The notes under the pieces: model-generated
Database searches by the model: none
Told to the model about the DNA's origin: nothing
Seen by the model: the letters and a program-made list of their open reading frames with translations, nothing else
Position numbers and translations under genes: made by a program
Shown here: positions 34,297-42,639 of the stretch, one piece after another
How positions within the stretch are numbered: the stretch's first letter is position 1
How the letters are laid out: each line of letters starts with the position of its first letter
From: Actinocorallia herbida
Lineage (GTDB): Bacteria > Actinomycetota > Actinomycetes > Streptosporangiales > Streptosporangiaceae
Assembly: GCF_003751225.1 (NCBI RefSeq)
Contig: NZ_RJKE01000001.1
Coordinates: forward strand, 5,270,001-5,334,000
Direction: 5' to 3'
Length of the DNA: 64,000 nt

Positions 34297-34911
34297 GTGG
34301 AGGACATGGCGGCGGCGCCTCAGCGGCACTCGATGGACACCGAGGAGATGCCCGCCTACAAGCTGAAGCGCAGGCGGCGGATCCTCGACGCGGCCCTGTC
34401 GGCGTTGTCCGACCAGGACTACGAGCAGATCCGCATCAGCGAGGTCGCCCAGCGGGCCGGGGTCGCACAGGGCACGCTCTACCGCTACTTCGTCTCCAAG
34501 GACCATCTCTACGCCGTCGTCCTCCAGGACTGGCTGGCGAACATCAGCGCCGATCAGATCGCCCCGGCGTCCAGCGCCGCCAAGGACCGCATCCGCGCCC
34601 GGGTGCACGCGGTCATCGGCGCCTTCGAGCGACAGCCCCGCTTCTTCAAGCTGCTGATGCTGCTCTACAGCAGCAACGACGTGGAAGTGGATCCGATCCG
34701 CACGGCCATCGCCGGCAACGCCCAGCGCCTCCTCGCGCGGGACATGGACGTCCTGGGCACCCCCACCACCCAGGACACCGCGATCATGCTCTGGTCGATC
34801 ATCTCCAGCCAGCTGGTCAACGCCGCCTATCACGACGGCAGCTACGCCGAGATCTACCGCATCGCCGACGTCTACATCGACATGCTCCCCGAATCCGGCA
34901 GGCCCGGCTAG
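34297..34911 (+). CDS. TetR/AcrR family regulator
   Basis: The 204-residue regulator has an HTH very like the second unit of the double TetR (YEQIRISEVAQRAGVAQGTL, then YRYFVSKDHLYAVV). The GTG at 34297 is preferred because GGGAGG lies 6 bases upstream; an ATG three codons later has cramped spacing. It is convergent with the acyl-CoA synthetase gene (21-bp gap). Shared upstream motifs suggest it or the double TetR controls the synthetase and the ALDH operon. Confidence 0.92.
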   Translation: MEDMAAAPQRHSMDTEEMPAYKLKRRRRILDAALSALSDQDYEQIRISEVAQRAGVAQGTLYRYFVSKDHLYAVVLQDWLANISADQIAPASSAAKDRIRARVHAVIGAFERQPRFFKLLMLLYSSNDVEVDPIRTAIAGNAQRLLARDMDVLGTPTTQDTAIMLWSIISSQLVNAAYHDGSYAEIYRIADVYIDMLPESGRPG

Positions 34912-34932
34912 CGCGCTCGCACCGCCTGGAGG

Positions 34933-36636
34933 TCAGGTCGCGCCGGTCAGGAACGCCGCGCGGAGTTCCGCCTTCAGCACCTTGCCCGTAGCGGTGCGGG
35001 GGAAGGGCTCCGCGAGGAAGACGACCTCGCTGGGCACCTTGTAGTCGGCGAGTGCCTCGCCCACGAGGGCCTTGACCTCCTCCTGGGAGGTCGGTGCGCC
35101 CGCACGCGGGCGGATCGCCGCGATGGTCCGCTCGCCCAGCCGAAGATCCGGGACGCCGAACACGGCGACCTCGACGAAATCGTCCACGAGAGACAGCACC
35201 TTCTCCACCTCGGCGCAGTAGATGTTCTCGCCGCCGCTGATCACCATGTCGGTGATCCGGTCGATCACGTGGACGAAGCCCTCGGCGTCGACGTGCCCGA
35301 GGTCTCCGGTGCGGTACCACTCGCCGTCGAACGCCGCCTTCGTCGCCTCGGGCAGGCCCCAGTAGCCGCTCATGACCAGGACCCCGCGCACTTCGAGTTC
35401 TCCGGTGCCGCCCGAAGACAGGACCAGGCCCTCCTCGTTCACCGCGCGCACGTCCATGATCGGGATGACGCGGCCGGCGGCCCCCGGGCGCGCCTGGACC
35501 AGCGGCCCCGCGATGCTGCACACCGTCGCGACGGTCTCGGTCATCCCCCAGCCGCCGCCCTGCGCGGCGTCCGGCGCGCTCTCGCTCATCCGTCGGGCCA
35601 GGCCGGGCGGGGTGGCCTGCCCGCCCGCGCCGATCTGGACGAGGCCGCCCAGCACCTCGGCCGCGTCGGGCAGGGAGAGCAGGTCGTGCAGGGCGAGCGG
35701 CGGGGCGGACAGCAGGGTCACCCTGTGCGCGATCATCAGTCGGCCCGCCTCGACCGGATCCCAGCGGCGCAGGCCGACGGTCCTGCCGCCGTTCAGCAGG
35801 GCCGTCATCAGGACGCTCAGCCCGGAGACGTGGAAGAGCGGATACACCAGGAGGGACACCGGCGGGGGAAGGTGCTTCCTGAGGACGTCGGCGGGTACCC
35901 CGTGGAGGCGCGAGTTGAGCTCGATGCCCGATTCCTTCAGAAACCTCATGTTCGCGATCATGTTGCCGACGTTGCGCTGCGTGAGAACCGCGCCCTTGGC
36001 CCTTCCGGAGGTGCCGGAGGTGAACAGGATCCAGGCCGGAGCATCCCGGTCGACGGGCACGGGCTCGGCCTCGCGGCGGTCCGTCCCGGCGAGCGCCGCG
36101 TAATCGAGCGGCCCACCGGGCCCACCGGACTCGCGCACCACGACGACCGGCACGGCGCAGCCTCCTTCGGCGAGCCTCCCCGCCCTGGGCTCGTCGGCGA
36201 TGACGACCGAGCACGGGACGTCGTCGGTCGCGGCGCGGAGTTCGGCGGCCGAGCCGCGGCTGTTGAACAGCACGGCGACGGCGCCGGCGCGGGCCACCGC
36301 GAACAGGGAGACCAGGTACTCGGGCCGGTTGCGCATGACGATGCCGACCCGGTCCCCCGCGGCGACGGCGAACTCGTCCCGCAGCGACGCGGCCAGCCTC
36401 CGGGCCGCGCCGAGCAGCTCTCCGATCGTGTGCTCGCGCCCTTCCTGGACGAGGAGGACGCGCTCCCCGAAGGCGGACCCCGCCTCGGCGAAGAAGTCCC
36501 CGAGGTTCGCGGGCGCCCGCTTGAAAGCGCGGAACTCCAGCCCGCCGACCGTCACCTGTTCGAGTTCGAAGTCGCCTCCCGGCCCCGTCAACTCGGCCAC
36601 CACGTCCTGGTGCAAGGTCACGACCGGCTGCGGCAT
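34933..36636 (-). CDS. acyl-CoA synthetase (AMP-forming, ANL superfamily)
   Basis: The 567-residue enzyme has the P-loop ILFTSGTSGRAKGAVL, QGGGWGMTET, the YRTGDLG...DRITDMVISGGENIY hinge and the catalytic Lys in RTATGKVLK. It should adenylate and CoA-ligate an acid. The ATG at 36636 follows GGGAG; a GTG two codons upstream is possible. It is transcribed alone, with GAATCTGACT about 25 bp upstream. It differs from the operon-borne synthetase, so a different chain length or ring acid is likely. Confidence 0.93.
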   Translation of the reverse strand: MPQPVVTLHQDVVAELTGPGGDFELEQVTVGGLEFRAFKRAPANLGDFFAEAGSAFGERVLLVQEGREHTIGELLGAARRLAASLRDEFAVAAGDRVGIVMRNRPEYLVSLFAVARAGAVAVLFNSRGSAAELRAATDDVPCSVVIADEPRAGRLAEGGCAVPVVVVRESGGPGGPLDYAALAGTDRREAEPVPVDRDAPAWILFTSGTSGRAKGAVLTQRNVGNMIANMRFLKESGIELNSRLHGVPADVLRKHLPPPVSLLVYPLFHVSGLSVLMTALLNGGRTVGLRRWDPVEAGRLMIAHRVTLLSAPPLALHDLLSLPDAAEVLGGLVQIGAGGQATPPGLARRMSESAPDAAQGGGWGMTETVATVCSIAGPLVQARPGAAGRVIPIMDVRAVNEEGLVLSSGGTGELEVRGVLVMSGYWGLPEATKAAFDGEWYRTGDLGHVDAEGFVHVIDRITDMVISGGENIYCAEVEKVLSLVDDFVEVAVFGVPDLRLGERTIAAIRPRAGAPTSQEEVKALVGEALADYKVPSEVVFLAEPFPRTATGKVLKAELRAAFLTGAT

Positions 36637-36660
36637 GCCCACTCCCGGGAACGATAACAG

Positions 36661-36670
36661 GAATCTGACT
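36661..36670 (-). promoter_or_regulatory. GAATNNGACT motif before the acyl-CoA synthetase
   Basis: GAATCTGACT on the plus strand (AGTCAGATTC in the direction of transcription), in a locally AT-rich stretch. With the next base it is the near-palindrome GAATC-T-GACTC. Confidence 0.4.
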
Positions 36671-36909
36671 CTCGAAAATTAGCGCCCGGTCGGTGATCGG
36701 ACAAGGCCCGGATCCTGGTCTCCTGGGATCCGGGAAGCCAGGTGATCTGATGCCGTAGTTCGCGTCCGAACCGGTCGTGAGTCGATCCGGCCCGCGGAAT
36801 CGAACACGGATGCCTGCGGCCCGGCCGTGGTCGGCGTGACCGCCGGAGCGCCGCGCCTACGGCGACCGTGAGGTACCGGCTGGAGGCCGCGCACGACCGT
36901 GCCGGGCCG

Positions 36910-38211
36910 CTAATCCGTGCTTCTGTGGTCGCGCTCCAGGATGGCCAGGTTGTGCATCGCCAACGGAGCCGCGTAGGAGTGCCCGGAGTCCGCGGCCTTC
37001 AGGAGCCACGAGCGCGTCGCTCCCAGATCTCCCTGCCCCCACTCGAACATTGCCAGGTTCAGCATCGCCCTCGGCGCCTGGTCCTCGTCCTCGGTCTCGA
37101 TCGCCTTGACGAACCAGGAGCGGGCCACTTCCGTGTCTCCGCCGTGGTCGCGCTCCAGGATGGCCAGGTTGTGCATCGCCAACGGAGCCGCGTAGGAGTG
37201 CCCCGAATCCGCCGCCCTCGCCAGCCACGAACGCACCGCCTCGTGGTTCTCCTGTCCCCACTCCAGCAGCCCCAGGTTCAGCATCGCCCTCGGCGCCTGG
37301 TCCTCGTCCTCCGTCTCGATGGTCTTGACGAACCAGTAGCGGGCGGCCTCGATGCCGCCGGCCGGTGGGCGATCCGCCGCGGATGGATCCGCGGGCTCGG
37401 CCGAAGCGGCCAGGGCGTTGAGCACAAAGGTGTGGTCGGGGCGATCGGCGGGGTCCTTGTGGAGGAGGTTCTGGATGAGGTCGGAGAGGCGGGCGGGGAT
37501 GTCGGAGTGGGTGACGGGCGGTGGGGGGAGAGTGAGGTGCTGGCCCATGAAGGCGGTGACGGTGGGGCCGGGGAAGGGAGGGGCGCCGGTGAGGAGGGTG
37601 TGCAGGATGGCACCGACCGCGTAGAGGTCCGTGCGGTGGTCGACGGGCTGCCCCAGCCACTGTTCGGGAGCCATGTAGGCGGGTGTGCCGACCTGGCGGC
37701 CGTCGATGCTGTGGCTCGCGGTCGCCTCGGCGATGTGGGCGATGCCGAAGTCGCAGATCTTGATCCGGTCGCCCGCCAGGAGCATGAGGTTGCCCGGTTT
37801 GAGGTCGCGGTGCACGATCCCGTGCTCGTGGGCGGCGCGCAGGGCGCGCACCACCTGCTCGACCAGCCGCACCGCCCGGCCGGGCTCCAGGCCCTGCGGA
37901 TGCCCTGCGATCTCACGGCCGAGATCCCTGCCGTCGAGGAGTTCCATGACGAGGTGCCACTGCCCGTCGTACTCGCCGAAGTCCTCGACCGACGTGACCC
38001 CCGGGTGGTTCAGCCGGACGGCTATCCGCGCCTCCTGCCGGAACTTGCTCAACCACAGCGGTTCGGAATCCGCCACATGCCGGTGCAGGAACTTGACGGC
38101 CACCCGCCGCTCCCTGAGCAGGTCCTCGGCCGTCCACACCTCGCCGAACGCGCCCTGCCCCAGCTTCTCCTCCACCCGGTAACGCCCGGCGATCTCCAGC
38201 CCCGTCCGCAC
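36910..38211 (-). CDS. Ser/Thr protein kinase with Sel1/TPR-like tandem repeats
   Basis: The 433-residue protein starts with a Hanks-type kinase domain (glycine loop GQGAFGEV, Lys40, HRDLKPGN with Asp136, DFG in ICDFGIAH) to about residue 265, then a short linker and two near-identical 73-residue repeats of Sel1/TPR type (ARSWFVKAIETEDEDQAP, SWLLKAADSGHSYAAPLAM). There is no transmembrane helix, so it is a soluble kinase. The last repeat ends abruptly at RDHRSTD. It is closely flanked by unrelated genes. Confidence 0.9.
   Translation of the reverse strand: MRTGLEIAGRYRVEEKLGQGAFGEVWTAEDLLRERRVAVKFLHRHVADSEPLWLSKFRQEARIAVRLNHPGVTSVEDFGEYDGQWHLVMELLDGRDLGREIAGHPQGLEPGRAVRLVEQVVRALRAAHEHGIVHRDLKPGNLMLLAGDRIKICDFGIAHIAEATASHSIDGRQVGTPAYMAPEQWLGQPVDHRTDLYAVGAILHTLLTGAPPFPGPTVTAFMGQHLTLPPPPVTHSDIPARLSDLIQNLLHKDPADRPDHTFVLNALAASAEPADPSAADRPPAGGIEAARYWFVKTIETEDEDQAPRAMLNLGLLEWGQENHEAVRSWLARAADSGHSYAAPLAMHNLAILERDHGGDTEVARSWFVKAIETEDEDQAPRAMLNLAMFEWGQGDLGATRSWLLKAADSGHSYAAPLAMHNLAILERDHRSTD
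36925..37203 (-). repeat. 219-bp-period direct repeat inside the kinase gene
   Basis: A 60-bp stretch is identical at 36925-36984 and 37144-37203, and the surrounding 219-bp units are highly similar. Identity at DNA level, including third positions, implies a recent duplication or ongoing gene conversion; such repeats can expand or contract in frame because 219 is divisible by three. Confidence 0.8.
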
Positions 38212-38409
38212 TCACGCCTCCCAGAAGTCCGGCCGTCGCCCCATCCTCTCCCGGTAGGGGCGCGTGCGGGAAGTCGCGCGATCACACCGAGGCCGAACGC
38301 CGCGTCCCACGATCCGATCGACGGGGCCGGCGCCGCGCTGCTCACCGGATGGCTCGCCCTCCGCGTCCCGGTGGTCTCCGGACGGTCGAGCAGCCGAAAC
38401 GCCCCCGCC

Positions 38410-39036
38410 TCAGTCGGTGACGGGGATCTCCACGTAGCCCGTGGCGCCGCGTTCCATCGACGCCCTGCCCGCCGTGACCCCGGCGACCCACGCCTCGAAC
38501 CCGTCCAGGTCCTCGACCGGCACCGCCACCTCGGCCTCCACGCCGACGCCGTAGCGCACCTCGCCCGGCTGATGACCCCGACCATGCAGATCACCCAGAA
38601 AGCGGCCCGCCAGCGCGTGCTCCACCCGCACCGTGACCGTCACCACCGGGCACAGCTCCACCACCCCGACCGCGTCCACCGCCGCCGCGACCGCCTCCCC
38701 GTAGGCGCGCACCAGACCGCCCGTACCCAGCTTCACCCCGCCGAAATACCGCGTCACCACGGCGACCGTGTCGGTCAACCCCCGCCGCACCAGCACCTCC
38801 AGCATCGGGATCCCCGCCGTCCCGGCTGGCTCCCCGTCATCGCTGCTCCTGGTGATCTCGCCCCGCTCACCGAGCACATAGGCCGTGCAGTTATGAGAGG
38901 CGTCACGATGCGCACGCCGATGACCGCTCAGGAACTCCGCCACCTCGGCCTCGGTACGCACCCGGGCCAGCGTGCAGACGAACCGCGACTTGCGGATCAC
39001 CAGCCCGTGCGACCCCGCCCTCCGAATCATGCGCAT
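38410..39036 (-). CDS. YigZ/IMPACT family protein
   Basis: The 208-residue protein has the UPF0029/IMPACT core: KSRFVCTLARV, HRDASHNCTAYV, SSDDGEPAGTAG and TRYFGGVKLGTGGL, then a C-terminal ferredoxin-like domain. Eukaryotic IMPACT regulates GCN2; the bacterial protein has a poorly defined role linked to translation or ribosome-associated stress. Start chosen at MRMIRRAG; the ribosome-binding site is weak. Confidence 0.92.
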   Translation of the reverse strand: MRMIRRAGSHGLVIRKSRFVCTLARVRTEAEVAEFLSGHRRAHRDASHNCTAYVLGERGEITRSSDDGEPAGTAGIPMLEVLVRRGLTDTVAVVTRYFGGVKLGTGGLVRAYGEAVAAAVDAVGVVELCPVVTVTVRVEHALAGRFLGDLHGRGHQPGEVRYGVGVEAEVAVPVEDLDGFEAWVAGVTAGRASMERGATGYVEIPVTD

Positions 39037-39344
39037 CGTGCCACCGAGTCTACGACCGCCCCGGCACACCCCACGTCAGAGCCTAGGCGCAGGGCCACCG
39101 GAGCCGCGTGGCCGTCGTCCCACGGGGGCGAGGACCAGAGCGACGAGCCCCGGTGGGCGACGGGCGGGTTCGACCCATTGGTCACGAGGGCGGCGAGATC
39201 CGGGCGGCGACGACGATCGGGCTCCTGGGCTCCCTCTTCCCGACGTCCTTCGTGCCGTACGCCGTCCCGCTCCTCCTCCGCTGGGTCTGGTCAGGCCTTC
39301 CCCGCTGACGACGGACCGGTGCGGCCGCCGTTCGGCTCCTTGAG

Positions 39345-39602
39345 CTAGCCCATGCTCTCCACCTGCGCGCCGAGCACCCGCAGGATGACCTCCCGGTAGA
39401 TCGGGTTGGCGATCTGGAGGGTAGGGCCCCGGGTGGTGAGGCCGAGGACGCGGACGTAGGAGACGCCGTCGTGCAAGGCCGGGTCCGTCGGCGGGAACGT
39501 CCCGGCGACGAGCGCACGCTGCGGTCCCAGACCGTTGTCCCGCCATGCGACGCCGCACAGATCCACCGCGAGCCGGCTACGGACCAAAGTCCTGCGGTCC
39601 AC
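39345..39602 (-). pseudogene. C-terminal remnant of an AAA-like ATPase
   Basis: The last 40 codons read YVRVLGLTTRGPTLQIANPI then YREVILRVL, which closely matches the end of the ATPase domain in AAA-like/AAA-ATPase_like proteins of bacteria. The P-loop and everything before are missing, and the first 40 codons have no family resemblance. Likely a 3' fragment of a deleted gene. Confidence 0.55.
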
Positions 39603-39634
39603 GCAGGGCTGAGACAGTCGACAGGAGCATCATC

Positions 39635-40384
39635 ATGGGTCAACTGGACGACAAGATCGCCCTGGTCACCGGCGGCACCTCGGGAATCGGCCGGGCGACG
39701 GCACAGCGGTTCGCCGACGAGGGCGCGTTCGTCTTCGTCACCGGCCGCCGCCAGGCCGAGCTCGACGCGACGGTCAAGACGCTGGGCGGCAACGGCCGGG
39801 GAGTGCGCGGGGACGTATCCCGCGCCGAGGACCTCGAGGAGATCTTCGCGCAGATCCGCCGGCACGGACGCGGCCTCGACGTGTTGTTCGCCAATGCCGG
39901 CGGCGGGTCGTTCGCCGCTCTGCCCGACGTCACCCCCGAGCACTTCGACGAGACGTTCTCGATCAACGTGCGCGGCACGCTGTTCACCGTGCAGAAGTCC
40001 CTTGCGCTGCTCAACCCGGGGGCGTCGGTCATCCTGGCCGGTTCGACCGCGGCCACCAGCGGCACGGCGGCGTTCGGCGTCTACGCCGCGAGCAAGGCCG
40101 CGATCCGGTCGTTCGCCCGTACCTGGGCGGTGGAACTGGCCGACCGGGGCATCCGCGTGAACACGATCGTGCCGGGCCCGATCGAGACCGAGGGGCTACG
40201 CGGGCTGGCTCCGGACGAGGCCTCGGCCGACGCACTCGTCCGCCAGCTGGGCGACTCCGTGCCGCTCGGCCGCCCGGGACGGCCCGAGGAAGTCGCCAAC
40301 GCGGTGCTGTTCCTCGCCTCCGACCAGAGCAGCTTCGTCACCGGCAGCGAACTCTTCGCCGACGGCGGCGACGAACAGCACTAG
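39635..40384 (+). CDS. short-chain dehydrogenase/reductase
   Basis: The 249-residue classical SDR has the cofactor motif TGGTSGIG (residues 12-19), NAG in FANAGGG, and the catalytic Ser/Tyr/Lys (GSTAATS; YAASK). It is a cytoplasmic NAD(P)H oxidoreductase of unknown substrate. ATG follows ACAGGAG. Complete, unlike the SDR part of the chimera at 51870-52635. Confidence 0.94.
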   Translation: MGQLDDKIALVTGGTSGIGRATAQRFADEGAFVFVTGRRQAELDATVKTLGGNGRGVRGDVSRAEDLEEIFAQIRRHGRGLDVLFANAGGGSFAALPDVTPEHFDETFSINVRGTLFTVQKSLALLNPGASVILAGSTAATSGTAAFGVYAASKAAIRSFARTWAVELADRGIRVNTIVPGPIETEGLRGLAPDEASADALVRQLGDSVPLGRPGRPEEVANAVLFLASDQSSFVTGSELFADGGDEQH

Positions 40385-40719
40385 GCGTTTGCGGCGGGCC
40401 CCGCGAGGGGCTCCGGTCCCCGTCGGCGAGGCGCGACCACGGGTGAGGCTTCGGACGGACGTCCGTTCATGCCGCCCACATGCTTTTCTTCCTGGTGCAG
40501 AGGGGTGAGCGGCGATCCGCGCGGACGCGGACCGCCGGTCGGCTCCGGCCGACGTGAACGCCAGGTGCACGCGCGACCGATCGGCCTTCCGGTCGAGGTT
40601 CTCCAGCCGGGTCGAGCCGAGCCGTTCGGCCTCTGCCCTGACCACTACACGCAGGCGGGGAGGCGAACGCCTAGATCGAACGACCGGGCTGCTGCGCGGC
40701 GCGGTGGCGGGTCCGACGG
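40385..40719. other. gene-free stretch with hairpins and a shared repeat
   Basis: GCCCC-GCGA-GGGGC (40398-40411) is a small terminator-like hairpin after the SDR gene. ACGGACGTCCGT (40455-40466) is a perfect palindrome. Positions 40526-40554 match 52678-52706 at 28 of 29 bases. No gene is seen. Confidence 0.5.
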
Positions 40720-41334
40720 TCAGGTGGTGCGGCGGTAGCGGATGTGGGTGGTCAGTGGGGAGTGGAGCACCTCGACGGGCTCGAAGTCGAAGTCGATCCC
40801 GTCGAAGATCCGCTCGCCGGAGCCGAGCAGAACGGGCGCGATGTCGAGGGTGAGTTCGTCGATCACCCCGGCTGCCAGTGCCTGCCGGACGGCCGAGGCA
40901 CCACCGGCGATGTCCACGCCCTTGCCGCCTGCGGCCTGACACGCAGCGGAGTACGCGGCGTCGAAGCCGTCGGTCACGAAGTAGAACGTCGTCCCCCCTT
41001 CCATCGGGATCGGATCACGGGGATGGTGGGTCAGTACGAACACCGGCGCGTGATAGGGCGGTTCGGCACCCCACCAGCCCGACCAGTCCTCGTCCCAGTC
41101 TTCGCGGACCGGGCCGAACATGTTGCGGCCCATGACGTAGGCGCCCCTCGGGCGCATCAGCCACTCGTTCGCGATCTTGTCCGCGTCGTTTGCCCGCGGG
41201 TCGCCGATGTGCCAGCCGTGCAACTCCTGCCCCCGCTTTCCCAGGGGGGCCTCACGGCTCTGGTCAGGTCCGGCGACGAAGCCGTCCAGCGAGATCGACA
41301 TATGGCAGGTGGTATTCGACACCGTGAACTCCAT
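40720..41334 (-). CDS. dihydrofolate reductase / RibD C-terminal family protein
   Basis: The 204-residue protein has the DHFR-like fold typical of RibD_C (SISLDGFVAGPDQS, YVMGRNMFGP, DIAGGASAVRQAL, DELTLDIAPVLLGSGERIF). Stand-alone members in actinobacteria are NADPH-dependent reductases of unknown physiological substrate. No riboflavin genes are nearby. Confidence 0.92.
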   Translation of the reverse strand: MEFTVSNTTCHMSISLDGFVAGPDQSREAPLGKRGQELHGWHIGDPRANDADKIANEWLMRPRGAYVMGRNMFGPVREDWDEDWSGWWGAEPPYHAPVFVLTHHPRDPIPMEGGTTFYFVTDGFDAAYSAACQAAGGKGVDIAGGASAVRQALAAGVIDELTLDIAPVLLGSGERIFDGIDFDFEPVEVLHSPLTTHIRYRRTT

Positions 41335-41431
41335 CTAGTGGTCGTGCCTGGGCAAAAGGTCGCGCGGACGCTCGGTCGGATTCGATCGCCGGTGCGCGAG
41401 GAGACCGACGGCCGGACGCAGAATCATCGGA

Positions 41432-41929
41432 TCAGCCCTCCGCTCCCTTCCGAACGATCTCGGTGACGTAGGCGGCCAGGTTGCCCAAGGTCTGCCGGCC
41501 GCCCTCGATCGCGTGGTACTTCTCGACCGCCTCGTCGCGCAGCTCCCTGGTGGGGAACACCGTGCGCATCTCGATGCGGGTCGCCGTGCCGTCGGGCGTG
41601 AACGTCAGGATCGACTCGAAGGCGTTCGGGTCGTCGCGGGACTCACCGTGCAGCAGCGCGATCCGCTCCGGCGGGGCGATCTCCCGCCAGGTGATCCATT
41701 CCTGGTAGTCCGTCCCGTCCGGTCCGTGCATCACGAAGTCCCACTCCCCGCCGACGCGGAACTCGAACGCCCGGGTGGTGGTGGTGAACCCCTCCGGTCC
41801 CCACCACCGCGACAGGTGCCGGACTTCGGTGAACGCCTCGAACACCAGTTCTCGCGGGGCGTCGATGACCCTGGAGATCACGACCTCGCGGTCGGCCGTC
41901 GCGGACGCTCCCCGTCCCATCTCGCTCAT
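41432..41929 (-). CDS. SRPBCC (AHSA1-like) domain protein
   Basis: The 165-residue START/Bet v1-like protein has typical motifs VISRVIDAPRELVFEAFTEV (beta1-alpha1), LSRWWGPEGF and TFTPDGTATRIEMR. Its ATG overlaps the ArsR stop in a TGATG arrangement, so the two are translationally coupled. Such ArsR-AHSA1 pairs are very common; ligand unknown. Confidence 0.93.
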   Translation of the reverse strand: MSEMGRGASATADREVVISRVIDAPRELVFEAFTEVRHLSRWWGPEGFTTTTRAFEFRVGGEWDFVMHGPDGTDYQEWITWREIAPPERIALLHGESRDDPNAFESILTFTPDGTATRIEMRTVFPTRELRDEAVEKYHAIEGGRQTLGNLAAYVTEIVRKGAEG

Positions 41930-42282
41930 CAGCCATCCTCCTGCCTTGCCTGCTTCAGGTCCTGCACGTACGCGTCCAGCCGGTCGAAGCTCTCGTGCCA
42001 GAACCGCTCGAACCCGCCGGTCCACTCGTGGACCGGCCGCAGCCCCCGGGCGTCAAGGCCGTACAGGCGCTGCTTGCCCGCCTTGCGGTCCCGAACCAGC
42101 CCCACTTCCCGGAGCACCCGCAGGTGCTTGGACGCACCCGGCTGGGTCATTCCCAGTTCCCTGGCCAGCTCGGTCACCGGCCGCTCACCCGAGCGCAGCA
42201 GTACCAGGATCTCCCGGCGCTGCGGCTCGGCGATCGCGTTGAAGACGTCCGACGTCGTCGCTGCTCGTGCCATGGGCCCCAT
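41929..42282 (-). CDS. ArsR-family transcriptional regulator
   Basis: The 117-residue winged-helix repressor has the core AEPQRREILVLLRSGERPV and recognition helix MTQPGASKHLRVLREVGLV. No CxC metal site is seen, so it is probably not a metal sensor. Start at 42282 (AAGGG upstream at 6 bases) or three codons later. It heads the operon with the SRPBCC gene. Confidence 0.93.
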   Translation of the reverse strand: MGPMARAATTSDVFNAIAEPQRREILVLLRSGERPVTELARELGMTQPGASKHLRVLREVGLVRDRKAGKQRLYGLDARGLRPVHEWTGGFERFWHESFDRLDAYVQDLKQARQEDG

Positions 42283-42587
42283 GATATTCCCTTATCGGCA
42301 TGTATCAAGCCGGAGGCAGACTCTCCCGCGCCCCCACCCAGGTCTGTTCGGCGAACGGTGGGAAGGTCGTTGTTGCTGTTCAGTGATCGTTGCGGGTGAG
42401 GCGGCCGTCGAAGGCGAGGTCGAAAGCGCCCGGGGCTGCTTTTCAGCGTCGTCCCCAGTGGGCCTGACCCGTGCCGGTCGGGTCGGGTCCCAGCAGCGCG
42501 AGATGGACGCATTTCTCAGTTGCCTGCTCGTGCGGGCGGTGTGCTTCGCGCCGCGGCGGGGCCTTTGCGAGTGCGACCGGGATGGCC
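42283..42587. other. intergenic region, possible gene tail
   Basis: No intact gene. A minus-strand frame at about 42382-42441 ends APGAFDLAFDGRLTRNDH-stop with coding-like third positions, but is closed upstream after about 20 codons. Probably a remnant. Confidence 0.3.
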
Positions 42588-42617
42588 CGGCCCTCGCCGG
42601 GGGTCCGGCGAGGGCCG
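42588..42617 (-). terminator. terminator of the old-yellow-enzyme gene
   Basis: Perfect 13-bp arms with a GGGT loop, 23 bp beyond the stop of the minus-strand OYE gene. Confidence 0.75.
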
Positions 42618-42639
42618 CGGACGTGGTGGTGCGGGCAGG

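Noticed and set aside
40455-40466. Perfect 12-bp palindrome ACGGACGTCCGT
   Set aside because: It is not close to any start codon and no second copy was noticed, so there is no basis for calling an operator.
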